DNA of 64,000 nt from Thecaphora thlaspeos. Lineage: Eukaryota; Basidiomycota; Ustilaginomycetes; Urocystidales; Glomosporiaceae. The stretch lies in NCBI GenBank assembly GCA_900291925.1, contig UWYS01000007.1:744001-808000 (forward strand), in the 5' to 3' direction. Each line of letters starts with the position of its first letter. The first letter of the stretch is position 1. Positions 46,406 through 58,700 of this stretch are shown piece by piece. Position numbers and translations under genes: made by a program. A model generated the notes under the pieces. That model saw only the letters and a list, made by a program, of their open reading frames with translations, made no database searches and was not told the origin of the DNA.

Positions 46406-47859
46406 CTACACGACAAAGTCTACCGCCATCCAGCTGAGCTGCATGACCTCTCTGTAGGTCAGCTTGTTGGACTACTTCCTGGACGGGTCGTTGTCGTCCT
46501 CTACCATGGCACAATACGGTGTCATGCGCCATTCGCCTTGGTCCTGTGCATTGGCCATATCATTCAACGTGATGTCCGCTCTGGCGGGGGCGTTCATCTG
46601 GGCCTCGACGGTTTCGGGCTCCAACAGTCTCACCACCGTCGCATCCACACCTACGCCGCCGCCTCCTTCTTCGGTACTCGGGTGGAACGTGCAACGACGC
46701 TATCGCGAGGTCTTTGTGCGTATGTGCCCAGCGCATCCTTCGCTTCGCATCACCGCCCATCGAGACGAGCACCGAAATGTGCTTACGACTTCGCACCATT
46801 TCAATGGGGAGGCTCAGTTTGTTGCTGGATTGCACCTACATCACCTCGGCGCGGACGGGGAGATGGGCTAAGGGAAAAGAAGCGACGCCAGTTCAGTCAT
46901 CCATCGCCTCGCCGTGCTTCACAAGACCATGCAACGCCGCGAGGACCTACCGGAACGACATCATCCTCTTGAATCTTGCTGACCTGCCACCCTTCCGGCA
47001 CTGCTCCTCCTCCGCCTCCTCCTCCTCCCTTCTCCTTTCCTCGCGCCTCAACGTTCTTCAACAACTGCAAACACGCGTTCTCCCATACCACCTCTCCCTT
47101 AGCCTCTTCCTCCAACGTCTTTCGACAGAGAGCAACAAGCTCCTTTTCCATGCCTGACAAGACAATCTGCTGTCTCTTCTTCCCCCTCGCTTGTCCTTGC
47201 CACTCCTGTTTGGTGACGGAAGAAAGAGTCTCGGCAAAAGCAGGGATGTACGAACCCTAGATCCACGCTGCTAGGCTCTGTCTTTTCCTTTGACGCTCCG
47301 TCTCGTCCGTCGTCGTCGCCGTCGTCGTCGTGGCTGTCGAGGGGGTGAGGTCAGATGAAGAAGCAGAAGGGGATATCCAAACCTGAACCCTAGGTGCTTT
47401 CTTCTTTCCTTCCGCTATCTTCCATCTCATAGCCGTGACTATCGGCGCCCATATTCCCTCATCCTTTCGCTCGCCGCTCTGCGATTCGATGAAGAGATGT
47501 TTCGGTACATCACCAACGGCCACCACCCCACCGCAATCTGGATAGTGGTCGAGAAAGCACAGTAGCGCATCCCATCGTTTCTTGTCGTCGCTCTCGTCCC
47601 AAGGCGCCGTCGAAGAGGGACAGGTGTACAGACTTTCACCGCTGTATGCCGAAAGAAGCGTGTTGCGCACGTGTAGAGAGGTAGAGAGGAGGGTTCGGCT
47701 TGAGAGGTGTTCAGTTAGTCGTGAACATGAGATTAAGTGTGCGCATACACTTGCATCGTCGCCATGCCCGAGGCAGCGGGAAGCGCGGCCAAACGAGAGA
47801 AGTGTAGGTGAGGACAAGAAAGAGAGAGAGGTGGTCAAGAAGGAAGAACGACGCCACAA
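46406..47859 (-). CDS. Unrecognised gene with in-frame stop and unclear 3' exons
   Basis: A frame from ATG 47859 (MWRRSSFLTTSLSFLSSPTL, presequence-like) runs 200 codons through YTCPSSTAPWDESDDKKRWD and DHYPDCGGVVAVGDVPKHLF to a TAG at 47257-47259. The same frame continues as coding-like sequence without interruption: GSYIPAFAETLSSVTKQEWQ, SGMEKELVALCRKTLEEEAK and VVWENACLQLLKNVEARGKE, then a poly-Gly run and a plausible GTAGGT donor after EDDVVP. A later block reads PARADITLNDMANAQDQGEW, MTPYCAMVEDDNDPSRK, then a stop or a tiny intron, then EVMQLSWMAVDFVV and a stop at 46406. Either the gene ends at 47257 and another follows, or it is interrupted. I do not recognise the family; mitochondrial location is inference. 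Confidence 0.45.
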
Positions 47860-48271
47860 AGTCAGACCGACGGAGCAGGGGCCAAGGCAATTAGGTGTAT
47901 TCTTAATGATTAGTCATTAAGCACTCAGGTGTTACGCCCACGCACACGCCTTCGGTCTTTCTTCCAGCTCCGGCTTCCGAGCTCCACGGGGCTTTATCGC
48001 GCGAGTACTCACGCAGCCTTGGCTCCAACACGGCGGCGCATCGATCTGCCGCTAGACGCGCTGCGGGTAGACGAGCAGCTCACCTCCACATCCATATGCA
48101 TTCGACTCGCACCACGCCATGACCATCTGTGTCTGTCTCCCCCAATGGTCTCGAACGGTCTACCATCTTGTATGCGCTTCCTCAATCGCATCTTGTATGC
48201 GCTGCCCCAATCGCATCTTGTATGCGCTCCCTGCAATCTTGTCGAACCTTCCTCCTCGTATGCTCTCGACA
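47860..48271. other. Intergenic region with a 25-bp triplication
   Basis: Three tandem copies of a 25-bp unit (catcttgtatgcgctnccncaatcg) at 48164-48238, just 3' of the COG6 stop. Otherwise no feature is seen. Confidence 0.6.
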
Positions 48272-50830
48272 TTACTCCCATCCAAGGAGGACCTCTACCT
48301 CCTCCCTACTTCTCCTCACGAGGGTCATGTTCCACTCGTATTTGTTCCTCTCATTCTTCAACGCTTCGACCACCTTGGCGTAGTCGTCCGTCAGCTTTCG
48401 TAGCACGCGCTGGTGTATCTCGTTGCGCAGTGTCGGCGATTCAAGCTTGACCAGTCGAGAGGGCGATATGACTTCGCTAGATGAGAGGAAGTCGTTGAAC
48501 TGTGCGAGGTATGACGAGACGAGGGTCGGCGTCGTTGAGGGTAGGTGTGAGAGGGGTTCCGAGGATGATTTTTTAGATAGCGTGGAGAGGAGAGGAGATA
48601 GACCGCAGAGTGAGAGGAGATGGGCGTACTGTTTTGGATCGGGAGAGAGTGAGAAGCAGAAAGGTTAGAGGCGGCTGGGCGGTGGCAAAAGGACAAGGGA
48701 GCGAGGCACCCACATGAAGATCAACGAGGACCGTCCGTTCCTTGCGTGCCAGCTGTTCGATCTCCTCTACCTTGCCGTGTGTGAAGGCATAGGGTCGTAG
48801 CAGGTTCTGTCGCCCCGTCCGCCGGCAGCGAGCAAGAACAACAACGTCATCGCAGATCATCAGCGTCCACTCGTCGATTGACTCTCGCCGTCGCCGTGGT
48901 CCGCCGTACGCACTCACCACGATGAAGCCCAGACAGTTCTCCAGGAACACGCCCGCCTCCCACCTCGCCTTCTCATCGTCCTTGCCCCTCGACGGCCTGG
49001 TTCCGCGCACTGTCTCGGCCATCCTCTCGCACAGCTCCACCATGGGGCTGACTAGCTTGTCCAGGATCGGATCAAAGTCGTCTAAACCCTCTCTCTTCTT
49101 CTCCTCCTTCTTCCCCGCCAGGCCTTCCTGTTCGCCTTCGTCGGCGAGGGCACGCTGATACTCCGCCAAGAGCTCCTTCAGCGTCCCGCTCACGCCGAGC
49201 AGGGGCGGCGGGGCCGTGAGCGACGACTCGATTGGACCTTGGAAGCGTGCCAGCCCGGCGGCCTGGCGATCGAGCGTCGTATAGAATGCGTCGAGCGAGA
49301 TCTGCGAGATGTCGCCGAGTGTCTGGCTCAGCACTGCTTGCCGTCCTATCGTCTTTTCCATCGTCAGACGGTAGAAGTGGATCAGGTGCGAGAGGCGGTA
49401 GGTGGTCACGCTCCCTTCTTGCAAGCGGACCGTCTGCTGCACGCGGATCTGTGGAGAGGGGCAGGGGAAACAAGGGCAGGTGGTCAGTGATAAGGGCAAG
49501 AAGGGGCGATCGCTGCTCTGCCATCGAGAGCGAGTGAAGGGAGTAGAGCGAGGGTCGGAGCGGCACGCACCCTGAGTGGCCGGCAGCACCCTTCCAGATT
49601 GCGGTTGAGCACCTCGCGGACCAATGCCTCGCCCGGTCCGAGCAACACCGTGTCCGGATCAGAGACGTTGGACAGATCGATGCTTCCTTCGAGCCCGCGT
49701 CTCCTCTGCCCAATCCGCCGGCCGCCTTCGCCCTCCTTTTCGCCGAACAACGCCGTCAGGAGCTCGCGCTCGCTCGCCAGCGTCTGGTGAATCCACGCCA
49801 GCATGTCGCCGACGTAGCGTAAAGGGTCGTGGGCGTGCAGCTCGATCGGTCGCGGGAGGTAGGTCGGCGCCGGTCCGCCGATGGTCAGTGCGCCGACAAA
49901 GGCATTTAACAGGATCGACGAGCGAGTCGTCACCAGCGTCGAGAGCGCCGTGCGCAGCAGGTCCTGGCGGGCGCGCATCAGGCGGCGAACGGCCTCACGG
50001 AGGTGTCGCGACACCTCGAGGCCCTCTTTGATCGGCTGGCGAAACTCGAACGAGATCCATTTGAAGATCTTCTGGTGCGCCGCCTCGAGGTCGTCGGCGG
50101 TGGCCTTCATGATGTCCATTCCGGCGCGTGTCCCGCCGCCTACGCCGTTGGCGTCGGCACCCTCGAGAAGGACGCGACAGTCGGCGCGCATCTGGTCGAG
50201 GTGGTCCATCGCGGCAAAGAGGTGCGAGCCGACGCGTACCTGCCCCGAGTGGATGGCGTCGCGCTCGTTTTCGCTAAGAGTGAAGCGCTCGAGGAAGAGG
50301 GACGAGAGGCGACGCTGCAGCTCGGTCGCCTCGCGCTGCCGCTGGAGGCCCCGAGCGTGCTCTACGAGGTAGCCGCTCGACTTGAAGGCCCGATCTAGGC
50401 GCGATTCGAGCTGGTCGCAACTCCGGTGCATCGTCTTGATGTCGTCGCTCAGCTGCGCGAGGCTGCCGTCGACAGTCGATAGGACGGCGATGAAGTCGTC
50501 GGTCGCCTTGAGCACGCGCTTGCGGGCATCGCGCTCGACGTTGCGGCGGGCGCGATCCGTATCGACGGGAGTCGAGAGGGTTCGGCGTACCTGCATGGAC
50601 GGCGACGAGCTGCTGCCGCCGCTGCCGCCGCTGCCGCCGTTGGCCGTGTAGAGGTCCGCAAGTGTGTCCAGAGCCTCTGTTAGGTTCGCTTCGTTGATGG
50701 AGGGCTGCAGTAGTATGGACCGAATGCGGCGGCAGATTGGGTGGTTGGAAGGGAGCGCGGCGGCCGAGGAAGCGGTAGCGGAAGCGGAGGATGGATCGGC
50801 GGCCAGCTGGCGGCTTGCGTAGGATGTCAT
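48272..50830 (-). CDS. COG6: COG6, conserved oligomeric Golgi complex subunit 6
   Basis: Four exons (50830-49571, 49448-48918, 48806-48714, 48628-48272) give 746 residues. The N-terminal part matches the COG6 pattern: NHPICRRIRSILLQP, ALDTLADLY, RRNVERDARKRVLKATDDFI, LSDDIKTMHRSCDQLESRL; then FTLSENERDAIHSG, the helical rod with KIFKWISFEFRQ, and PLRYVGDMLAWIHQTLASER. Exon 2 includes QEGSVTTYRLSHLIHFYRLT, exon 3 FTHGKVEEIEQLARKERTV and exon 4 HQRALRKLTDDYAKVVEALK, ending LVRRSREEVEVLLGWE. COG tethers retrograde vesicles at the Golgi. The acceptor before exon 2 is CAG, and all junctions keep frame. A Gly/Ser repeat interrupts near residue 65. Confidence 0.93.
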
Positions 50831-51417
50831 GGTAAAGGTCCACCGCCGCTGCTGCTGAGACCGGAAGCGTATGTATGCTAGGGCGTTTGAGAGGCCGAAG
50901 CGATCCTGACCCGCCGGAGAAGCGCAGCGGGACGGGCGGGTACCGGCGGATGGAGAATGTGGTTGGGGATGGTGGTGGAAGCGCAGAGCGGGGCGGCTCC
51001 GAGAAGGAAAAGGTGTCGCTGGGGTGGAGGAGATGGCCTGTGCTCGCGCGCCACGCCCTGTTCGAGCGCGGCCGGAGCCGCGGCCACACCTGGGAAAGTG
51101 AAATCTCTCTATCTTAATCTTGAATCTTACATAACTATCGACTGGCCCCGCGCCCCTCGGCCATTTCAAATCTACATTGCTCATGCCAGCCACGTTCACC
51201 ACGGAGTATTACCAGCTTACAGTCTTCCCCGTCGCCACAGCTACAGCCCCGGCCTCCTCGATCCGCTGCGGCCAAGAGGCGAACGGAGTCAAGAAATATC
51301 TCTTGCAGTGTGTGTGTGTGTGTGCGTCTGTCTATGTGAGAGACGCGAATGCAGTAATGAATCGTTCCACCGTGAACACACAAAGATAGACACACCACCA
51401 CCACCACCGACGGGCCT

Positions 51418-52188
51418 TTAATATCCTCTTCCCCTACTTTCATACGGTGGCGGTAGAATCTCCTCGCTTCGTGCGTGCATGATGGCAGCATCATCCCACT
51501 CCTCGTCGCTCTCCACATGTATACTCCATGCGTCCTGTTCTTGCACCACGACGACGCGAGACGCTACAACCTGCGTCGTCGATCTCAGCAACGTCTGTTG
51601 TTCCGCCGAAACGGCGGACTGCACCAGTTCCGACATGGTAGGTTCGGTCGTGCGCGTTCGTACAAGACCAGGTGGACGCGGTAGAGGCGCTCGGATCGTC
51701 ACGGTAGGATGTCGAGATGGCCATGGATCGCTAAAGGGGTCTTCTGTCGTCTCGAGGTGCGATGTAGAGCTGTCGCGTCCAACGTCGGCAGGACTGGAAG
51801 AGGGTGCGTACGGTGACGACGCCGAGGGTGGCGTCTCCGTCCATCCAGATGGCCCTTTTTGAGAGCGCGTATGACGGTGTCGAAGAAGCGAATGCGAGGG
51901 AGATGCTTGGACGTGGTGCTGCGACCTCGTACGCGTCACGTCCTGGCCACCCTCTAACGGCGAGACCATGCTGCTGCTATGCCCGTGGTCCGAGAGAGAC
52001 GGCGCAGAGGGGGAAAGCAAAGGACCCGTCTCGACGGACCGTCCGAAGCGAGACGTAGAGCGCATCAGCGAACTGCGGCCGTAAGGCATGTCGCCGTCCG
52101 TCGGAGAAGGGGGAGATGCAGAGGCTCGTCGAGACGCCTCGTGGTGGTCGCGTGCGAAGCTGACAATGTCGCGCGTGTACCGCTGCAT
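51418..52188 (-). CDS. Ser/Pro-rich protein with C-terminal PY motif, function unknown
   Basis: A frame ending at 51418 with the C-terminus EEILPPPYESRGRGY; PPPY is a WW-domain (Rsp5/Nedd4-type) ligand. The body is Ser/Arg/Pro-rich (SLMRSTSRFGRSVETGPLLS, RTRTTEPTMSELVQSAVSA, VVASRVVVVQEQDAWSIHVE). The start at 52188 (MQRYTRDIVSFARDHHEASR) is chosen because a TATA box at 52402-52408 lies upstream; the same frame extends to an ATG at 52602 through a His/Leu low-complexity stretch that is probably not coding. Other ATGs upstream out of frame exist, so the start is uncertain. No catalytic domain is seen. Confidence 0.6.
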   Translation of the reverse strand: MQRYTRDIVSFARDHHEASRRASASPPSPTDGDMPYGRSSLMRSTSRFGRSVETGPLLSPSAPSLSDHGHSSSMVSPLEGGQDVTRTRSQHHVQASPSHSLLRHRHTRSQKGPSGWTETPPSASSPYAPSSSPADVGRDSSTSHLETTEDPFSDPWPSRHPTVTIRAPLPRPPGLVRTRTTEPTMSELVQSAVSAEQQTLLRSTTQVVASRVVVVQEQDAWSIHVESDEEWDDAAIMHARSEEILPPPYESRGRGY

Positions 52189-52401
52189 CGTCTCCTGCCC
52201 CACCGCCGAGGTCGGTTGCTGGGCGCCGACGAAATGCGGCCTCGAGTAGCTGTTGTACGAGTCGATGCTGCGGCGGCGGCGGTGATGGTGGTGGTGAAGG
52301 AGGAGGAGGAGGAGGTGGAGGTGGAGGTGGAGGTGGAGGAGGTGACCATCTCGAATCTCACACCCAACGCTCGCGGCGCATGGGCGGCCCCTCCCGATTA
52401 G

Positions 52402-52408
52402 ATTATAT
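52402..52408 (-). promoter_or_regulatory. Candidate TATA box
   Basis: tatataa on the minus strand (plus strand ttatata), about 215 nt upstream of the chosen start of the PY-motif protein. Confidence 0.4.
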
Positions 52409-52724
52409 AACACCCTGCTGCGCAGCAATGGCCCCCCTTCCCCAACCTGCCCTTGCGCGCTGCCGACGACCCTTTGACCCCTGCCTTGGCTTGGCTCGAA
52501 GCTCGCCCAAATCACGTAATCAGCAATCAGGCGAAACAAAGACTTCAGACAGACAGACAGGATCACGCCGACATCGTAACGACCGCATACATTCACAAGC
52601 ACAAGGCCGAGAGCTCCGCGTAAGCGTGCCTGTTCGCTCGTCTACCTCGCCTACCTCGTCTTCCCCTCCTCTTTTCCCGCCCCCCCTTCTTCCCCTCAGC
52701 CAGCGCATCGCCAACTTGCCCCGT

Positions 52725-55700
52725 CTACCTCGCGAACGGAATATCGTTCGTCACCTCCTGCAGCTTGTCGTACAGCATGCCCCTCATGTTGCCGTAGGCG
52801 TCCTTGACGAGCCACTGCGCGTGCTGCGCCGCCTCCCTGTCCGTCAGGCTCGGCTTGAAGCGTTCCCTCAGCCTGTCGATCGTCGGCATCCCCTTGAAGC
52901 TCGGCAGCTCCGTTCCCAGCATCGACCGACACACGTCCACGATCTCGCCGCAGTACGGTCGCGCTGCCAGGAACGCCTTGGCCACGAGCTCCTCAAACAT
53001 CTTGAACCCTTGCGACCCCGGGCCCCCCATCACGTCGATCATCTCGTGGCTCAGCTTGAACGAGTACGGCTCGAACCGCATCCCGCCCGGTCCGATGTCG
53101 AATAAGAAGCCAAAGTCGATGTGCACCAGGTGACCGTCGCCGTCGATCATCATGTTGCCGTTGTGCCGGTCGCGGATCTGCAGGATGTGGCACACCACGC
53201 TGTACGCCGCCATCGACTGGATAAAGTTGATGCGCGCCTTCTGGAACGCCACGCCGTCGCGGTTGCCGTATCGTCCCAGGAAGAAGGCCAGCAGGTTGTT
53301 GATCTTGGCCCGCCCCATCTCGTCGCGCGACGTCGCATTCGGCACCACGTCAATCACGCCGCATCCCGGGCCCGTCGCCGTGACGCGGTACGGGTTCAGG
53401 TACAGGTCGATCCCCACCGTCGTGTAGATGTTCTTGAACATCGCGATCACCTGCAGCGCCAGCATGTCCTGCCGGCAGTCGTCTCCCACCTTGAAGATGG
53501 CGCCCTGCCACACGTCCACGCCCGTCTTCTTGGCCGGCGTGTTGTCGTCGCCCTCGTCGCCCGGCCTGACCACCTCGCGGTGCACCTTGAACGTCGCCAT
53601 GAACGGCGCCTTGGCGTGCGACTGCAACGGCCTCCCCGACTTGCGGTCCAGGTCGACCACAACGCCGTCCGGGTTGCTCGGCAGGTAGACGCCCTCCTCT
53701 ACCTTGATCTTGGCCATCTCCTCGTCGATCTTGGCCTTCTTCTCCGGCTTACTCTTCTTGATGTACGGCTTCAGCTTGCCCGAGATGCTCGTCACCTCGT
53801 TGAAGAAGCCAAACTCGCGCTCGTAGAACTCCTGCGCCTCGCCCGAGAGCGCGTCCACAATGTTGTCCACCATCCGGTCGAGCGTCGGCTTCATCGGGTC
53901 CGGCTCCTCGGCGTTGTCGTCGCGGTAGCTGTTGGCCTTCATGTTCCAGATGATTTGGTGGCAGAAGAGCTGCGAGATCTTGGACGTCTCGAAGATGAAC
54001 TGCTCCACGTACCCGTACGCGTCGTCACGCAGCGCCTGGACCACCTGAGGTACGTAGAAGAACGTCAGCTCGACCGGGTGCTGCTCTAGGGCGCGCATCG
54101 CGTACTGCAGCACCAGCGGATGGTTCTCGAACTCTGGCTGGAAGAGCTGGATTGCCTCGACGGGCGAGACGGGCGACCAGTACTGGAGCCAGCGCAGGTC
54201 GGTCCCGTCGCGTCGCGCCAGCGCGAGGTGGTCCTCGAGCACGTACTGGAGCGCCAGCGGGACGTCGACGACTCTTTGCGGCTGTGCGCGCACCAGCCGG
54301 CCCAGCTCGAGGTGGAGCGCCTTGGACGCCGGGAAGCGGACGCCGAGCTGGACCGCGACGGCCGGGCTGATCGACCACGCGGACCGGATCAGCTCGGGCC
54401 ACTTGACCTCGCTCATCGACCGCGTCACCTCGCCGAGGTAGTCGCTGCCGCGCCCGCCGTCGGCGAGCGGGTTCGACCACACCGAGAAGCGCGCCTGCTC
54501 GTTCTCAAGCAGCAGGCGTAGCAGCGTCCGCTTCTGCTCCGACGCCTGGGCAGCCTCGGCGATCGTCCTACCGCCGGGGAGGCGGACCGCCGAGAGCGCT
54601 GACGGAAAGCTTGTGAGGTGGCGGTCGGCGCGGACGCGGTCGACGCGCAGGTAGTCGAGCAGCTCCGTCATCAGCTGCATCTCGGCGCGCAGCTGGAGGC
54701 GGTTGCTGCCAAACGACCATTGCGGCGCGGTGGCGAACCAGGCGAAGGCGATCTGGTAGAGAGCATCAAGCAGCTGATATTCGACCAGACCCTCGGAGCG
54801 GCTGCCCTGGAGCAGCTCGAAGCCAAAGATGACGAGCGCGAAGCGGACCTCGCGCGACAAGGGGTGGGTGCTCATCAGCGCGACCGCCTCGCTCGAACGT
54901 TGGATCAGCCGCGTCAGCGCCAGCACCATCGTCGGGTCGCGGTACCGCAGCGCCTGGAAGCGGCTCGAGAGGAGGTGTACGAGCGTCAGGTGCGGAGTAA
55001 AGAGGCGCGCAGCCTGCTCCTGCTCGGCCGTCACCTCTTCACGGTCAAAAGCGCCCATTTCGGTCTTGCGCAGGAAGGGGTGCTTCTGCGTCAAGGCGGG
55101 CGAAAAGAGGCCGCGCCGGGAGCGCGCGGTGACGGCCCAGGCGGCGGCGATCTCGACCATGACCTTAGTCTCGACCTCAGGCCGCTCACCGATGACCCAG
55201 GTCCACACCTGGCAAGCCGTCGAGACGGCCTCGTTGGAAAAGACGAGCATGGGGATCGAGACGATGAAGTGGAGCAGCTCGTAGTCTGGCTCCGGCAGCG
55301 CGACGGTGAGCGCGGCCGAGCGGTAGAGGAGGCGGCGCAGCTCGGCGAACGGCAGCGTGCGACGTCGAGCCGAGAGATCGATCGAGAGCCGGCGCAGCTG
55401 GTCGCGCGACTCGGCCACCTTGGCGGGCGGCAGAGTCGAGGTCGGGTCTTTGGTCAGCTCGACCAGGCCGTGCGAGAGGGCTAGGTAGATGCCCGTCATC
55501 TCGCCAAGGTAGGTGCTCTTTGCCGAGAGCTCGCCGATCAGCGTGCTGCTCGCGTTTGAGCGCCAGCCGCCGAGCTGCGGGAGGAAGCTTTCCTGGCGCG
55601 CCGAGATCGGCATCGTCCGGGCGTAGTCGAGAGCGACGCTCTTGCCGAGCTCGGTGCGTCCGGGCAGCGTCGATTCGTCGAACGTCCCGAGGTAGCGCTG

Positions 55701-58700
55701 GAGGATGTCCTGCAGCTCGACGGGCGCGAGGCCGAGCATGAGGCCGAGGTAGCGGCGGGCCCGTGCGAGGAATTGGGTGAGGATCTCGCCGCGCTGGGCG
55801 TACGAATCCGACAGCTCGAAAGCGATCCCGGCGCGCTCGGAGCGGAAGTGATAGACAGGCGCGTACTCGTCGCGGAACTCGCATTCGCAGCCCTGGCGCA
55901 GCAGCGTGAGGATCTCGAGCATCGCGACCACCACATCCTGATCGCAGAGCAGCGAGGGGAACGCGCCGACCAATTTGTCAAGGATGCTCTGCGAGACCTG
56001 GCGCACCTTGGCGACGCGGTGGCAGGTGGCGAGCAGCAGCGCGCGCACCTCGCTCGAGACGCGCGGGTCGAGCGCGTGGCCGTCGACCTGGCGCCCGAGG
56101 TCCTGGATGTACGACTCGACGACGCGATCGGCGATCGCCTGCATCGAGGGGACGAGCGTGCTCGCGTTGAGGCCGTCGTTGACAAAGTACCACAGCACCA
56201 TCGACGGCCGGCCCATCCGGCTGCGCAGGCTCTCGAGGTCGTAGATCGTCGCGAGGAACGTCACCTGCGCGTAGCTGAACGAACGGATCTCGGATGCGTG
56301 CAAGGGTATCACGGTCGCGAGCGCCTTGCGCTGCGAGTCGAGTACGGCGCTGCTGAATTCGCGCTTGAGCACCGAGTTGTACTCGAGGTCGCTTTCGAGG
56401 TAGTTGTGCGCCGTCTCGGGAACCAGCGTTGGCGTCTTGAGCGAGATGGTGCTGAGCGAGCGTCCAACAATCTCCGCTTGCGCCTCGGCGGCCGTCGTCA
56501 CCGTGGACGATGGCGGCGTGCCCGGTGCGCGAACGTTCTGGAGCGCCGCGTAGCCGAACAGCACCGAGAGGAACCACAGGTTGCGGAAGAGGGTGACCAT
56601 CTCGATGGTCGATTCGACCTGCGGGTTGATGTCGTCGTGCTCGAGCAGCGCCGCGATCGCCGGCAACATGGTGGCCAGGTCAGTGTTGAGCTCGGCCAGC
56701 TCCTCGGCGCTGCTTTTGCCACCCGCGGCTGCCTGCTGCAGCAAAATGCCCTTTTCCGCGTAGAGCTGGAGCAGCTCGACGAGGTAGATCTCCTTGCGCC
56801 CGCCCCTCTCCTCGAGGTCGTCGCCGGTCGCGGGGGCTGCCGGGGTGGGCGACGCCTGCGACGACCCGAGGGCGCCAGCATCTCGGTCATCGCGCTCGTC
56901 CAGGCGGCCGAGGCCCCTGGCCAGCTTCAACTGGGCCGCCTGGACGGCGACGGCGGCGCGGCGATTGGCGCCGCCGGTCATGGCGCTCCGCGAGGCGGCG
57001 GTAAAGGCGCGGATCACGTCGACGTAGGCGCTCTTGGGCCCGACGAGGGCGAGCGGGACGAGATTGTCGAGGATGGCCGCCTCGACGACGGGGTCGGCGG
57101 TGCGGAGGCGCTGGAGCAGCATCGACGCGGTCAGCGCCGTAACGTCCGGCCGGCCAAGCTCGAGCGCGAGACGCGAGATGACGGTGATGGTGCTGAGGTT
57201 GATCAGCCGCTTCTGGTCGTCGCTCCTGACGTTCATGACCGTCTGCGAGCCTGAGTGCTGCATGCCAGGGAAATGGTCGCGCATGGTGATGGCGCGCGAC
57301 GCTCCACTGCGTACCGACATCCCGCTGCTGGCGAGGCCGCCAAGGCCGAAGTGGTTGCCGCCCGCATCCTTGCTGATGTAGTTGAGCAGGCTATACATGG
57401 TAGAGACGACGAGGTCGTCACCGGGCGCGACCGTGACGCACGTCGCCAGACAGCGCGCCGCAGAGAGCAGCACCGGCGAGAGCGAGCCGTGTGGACCCGC
57501 CTCGAACACGGCGAGCGGCGACGTGACAAAGTGACGCAGCACGCGCGTCATCGGGAGCGAGATGGCCGGCATGTTGCGAACCAGAAGGCCGACGCTCTGC
57601 AGCGCCGCCGTCTGGACGGTCGGGTCGACGATCGGCGTCGTTTCGCTCAGCAGATTGCGGATCCGAACGAATGCTGACGCATCGACCGTCGATGTCTCAA
57701 CCCCCTTGGCGCTGGCGTTGCCGCCGAGGTGGCGGGCGACCGAGCAGAGCGTCGAGAGCCTGAGCGACTCGCCGAGGATGTCGGCCGTGTAAAGGTCGAT
57801 CTGGGTGTCGTCGAGCTCGACGCTGGCACTCTCGACGAAGCGCTGGGTGCTATGGAAGGCGCGGTTGCTCGCCTGGAGCGTCGACAGCATCGCGGCATCG
57901 ACGTCGCCGGCCGAGATTATGCGCGGGAGGGCAGTTTCGTGATCCGAGGACGCGTGACCGAAAGCGGCTGAACCGTTGGTGCTCGAGCCGAGGATGGGGA
58001 TCGCCGAGAGAATGGTCGACGCCAGACCGCCATGTGCAGCGTCCGCGCCGGCACTGGAAGCAGCGGCACCGTTGGCCGCACCTTGCCCGTTGCCGGATCG
58101 GGAGGCAGTGGTGGTGGCCGTGTCGAGCTGGGACGGATCGACGGCGTGGCGCAGCAGGGCCTTCCACGCCTCGGCGGCGGCCTTGTCGCCACCATGGTGG
58201 CCATGGTGGCGCTGGTGCTTTAGCAGCGCTGGGTCGAGGTCGAAGCGGTCCGCCTGCGAGCCGAGGCCGTCGCCGTCGCCGTCGCCATCACCGCGAGGCG
58301 GGGATCGGGCGCCCGCGGCGAGCGCCTGTGCGAGGACCGAGGTCAGAATCTCGAGCGCGCCGTGAAGGACGTAGTGGCCCGAGAGCGGGCTGCCGACGCG
58401 GCGGTAGTGGGCGAGCATGGAGCGGCGGTAGCTCCCATCGTCCTGGTCCTGGTCGCTGCCATCGACGTAGCGGAAGCCGCCGTGCTGCTCGACCAGCTCG
58501 AGCTCGCCGCCGCCGTCCTCGTCCTCGTCGCCGGAGAAGGTGTCCACGCTGCCCTCGGAGCGGTCGTCGGCGAGGCGGACAGTGGGCTGCTTGGGGATGC
58601 GGCGGGTGGAGCGGACCGCCTGGGCGCGAGCCAGCTGCTGCTCGGGCAGCACGAGGAGCGCCTCGTCGAGGCGACGGACCACTTGGACCGAGCGGATGAG

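Noticed and set aside
47257..47259. Selenocysteine or pyrrolysine-type recoding at the in-frame TAG
   Set aside because: Recoding at TAG is not known in fungal nuclear genes; a pseudogene, assembly error or splice variant is simpler.
53121..54089. 322-codon plus-strand frame opposite the STT4 kinase domain
   Set aside because: Antisense to the kinase catalytic loop, which is the real coding strand.
55773..57254. 493-codon plus-strand frame opposite STT4
   Set aside because: Shadow of the STT4 frame; composition is that of the complementary strand.
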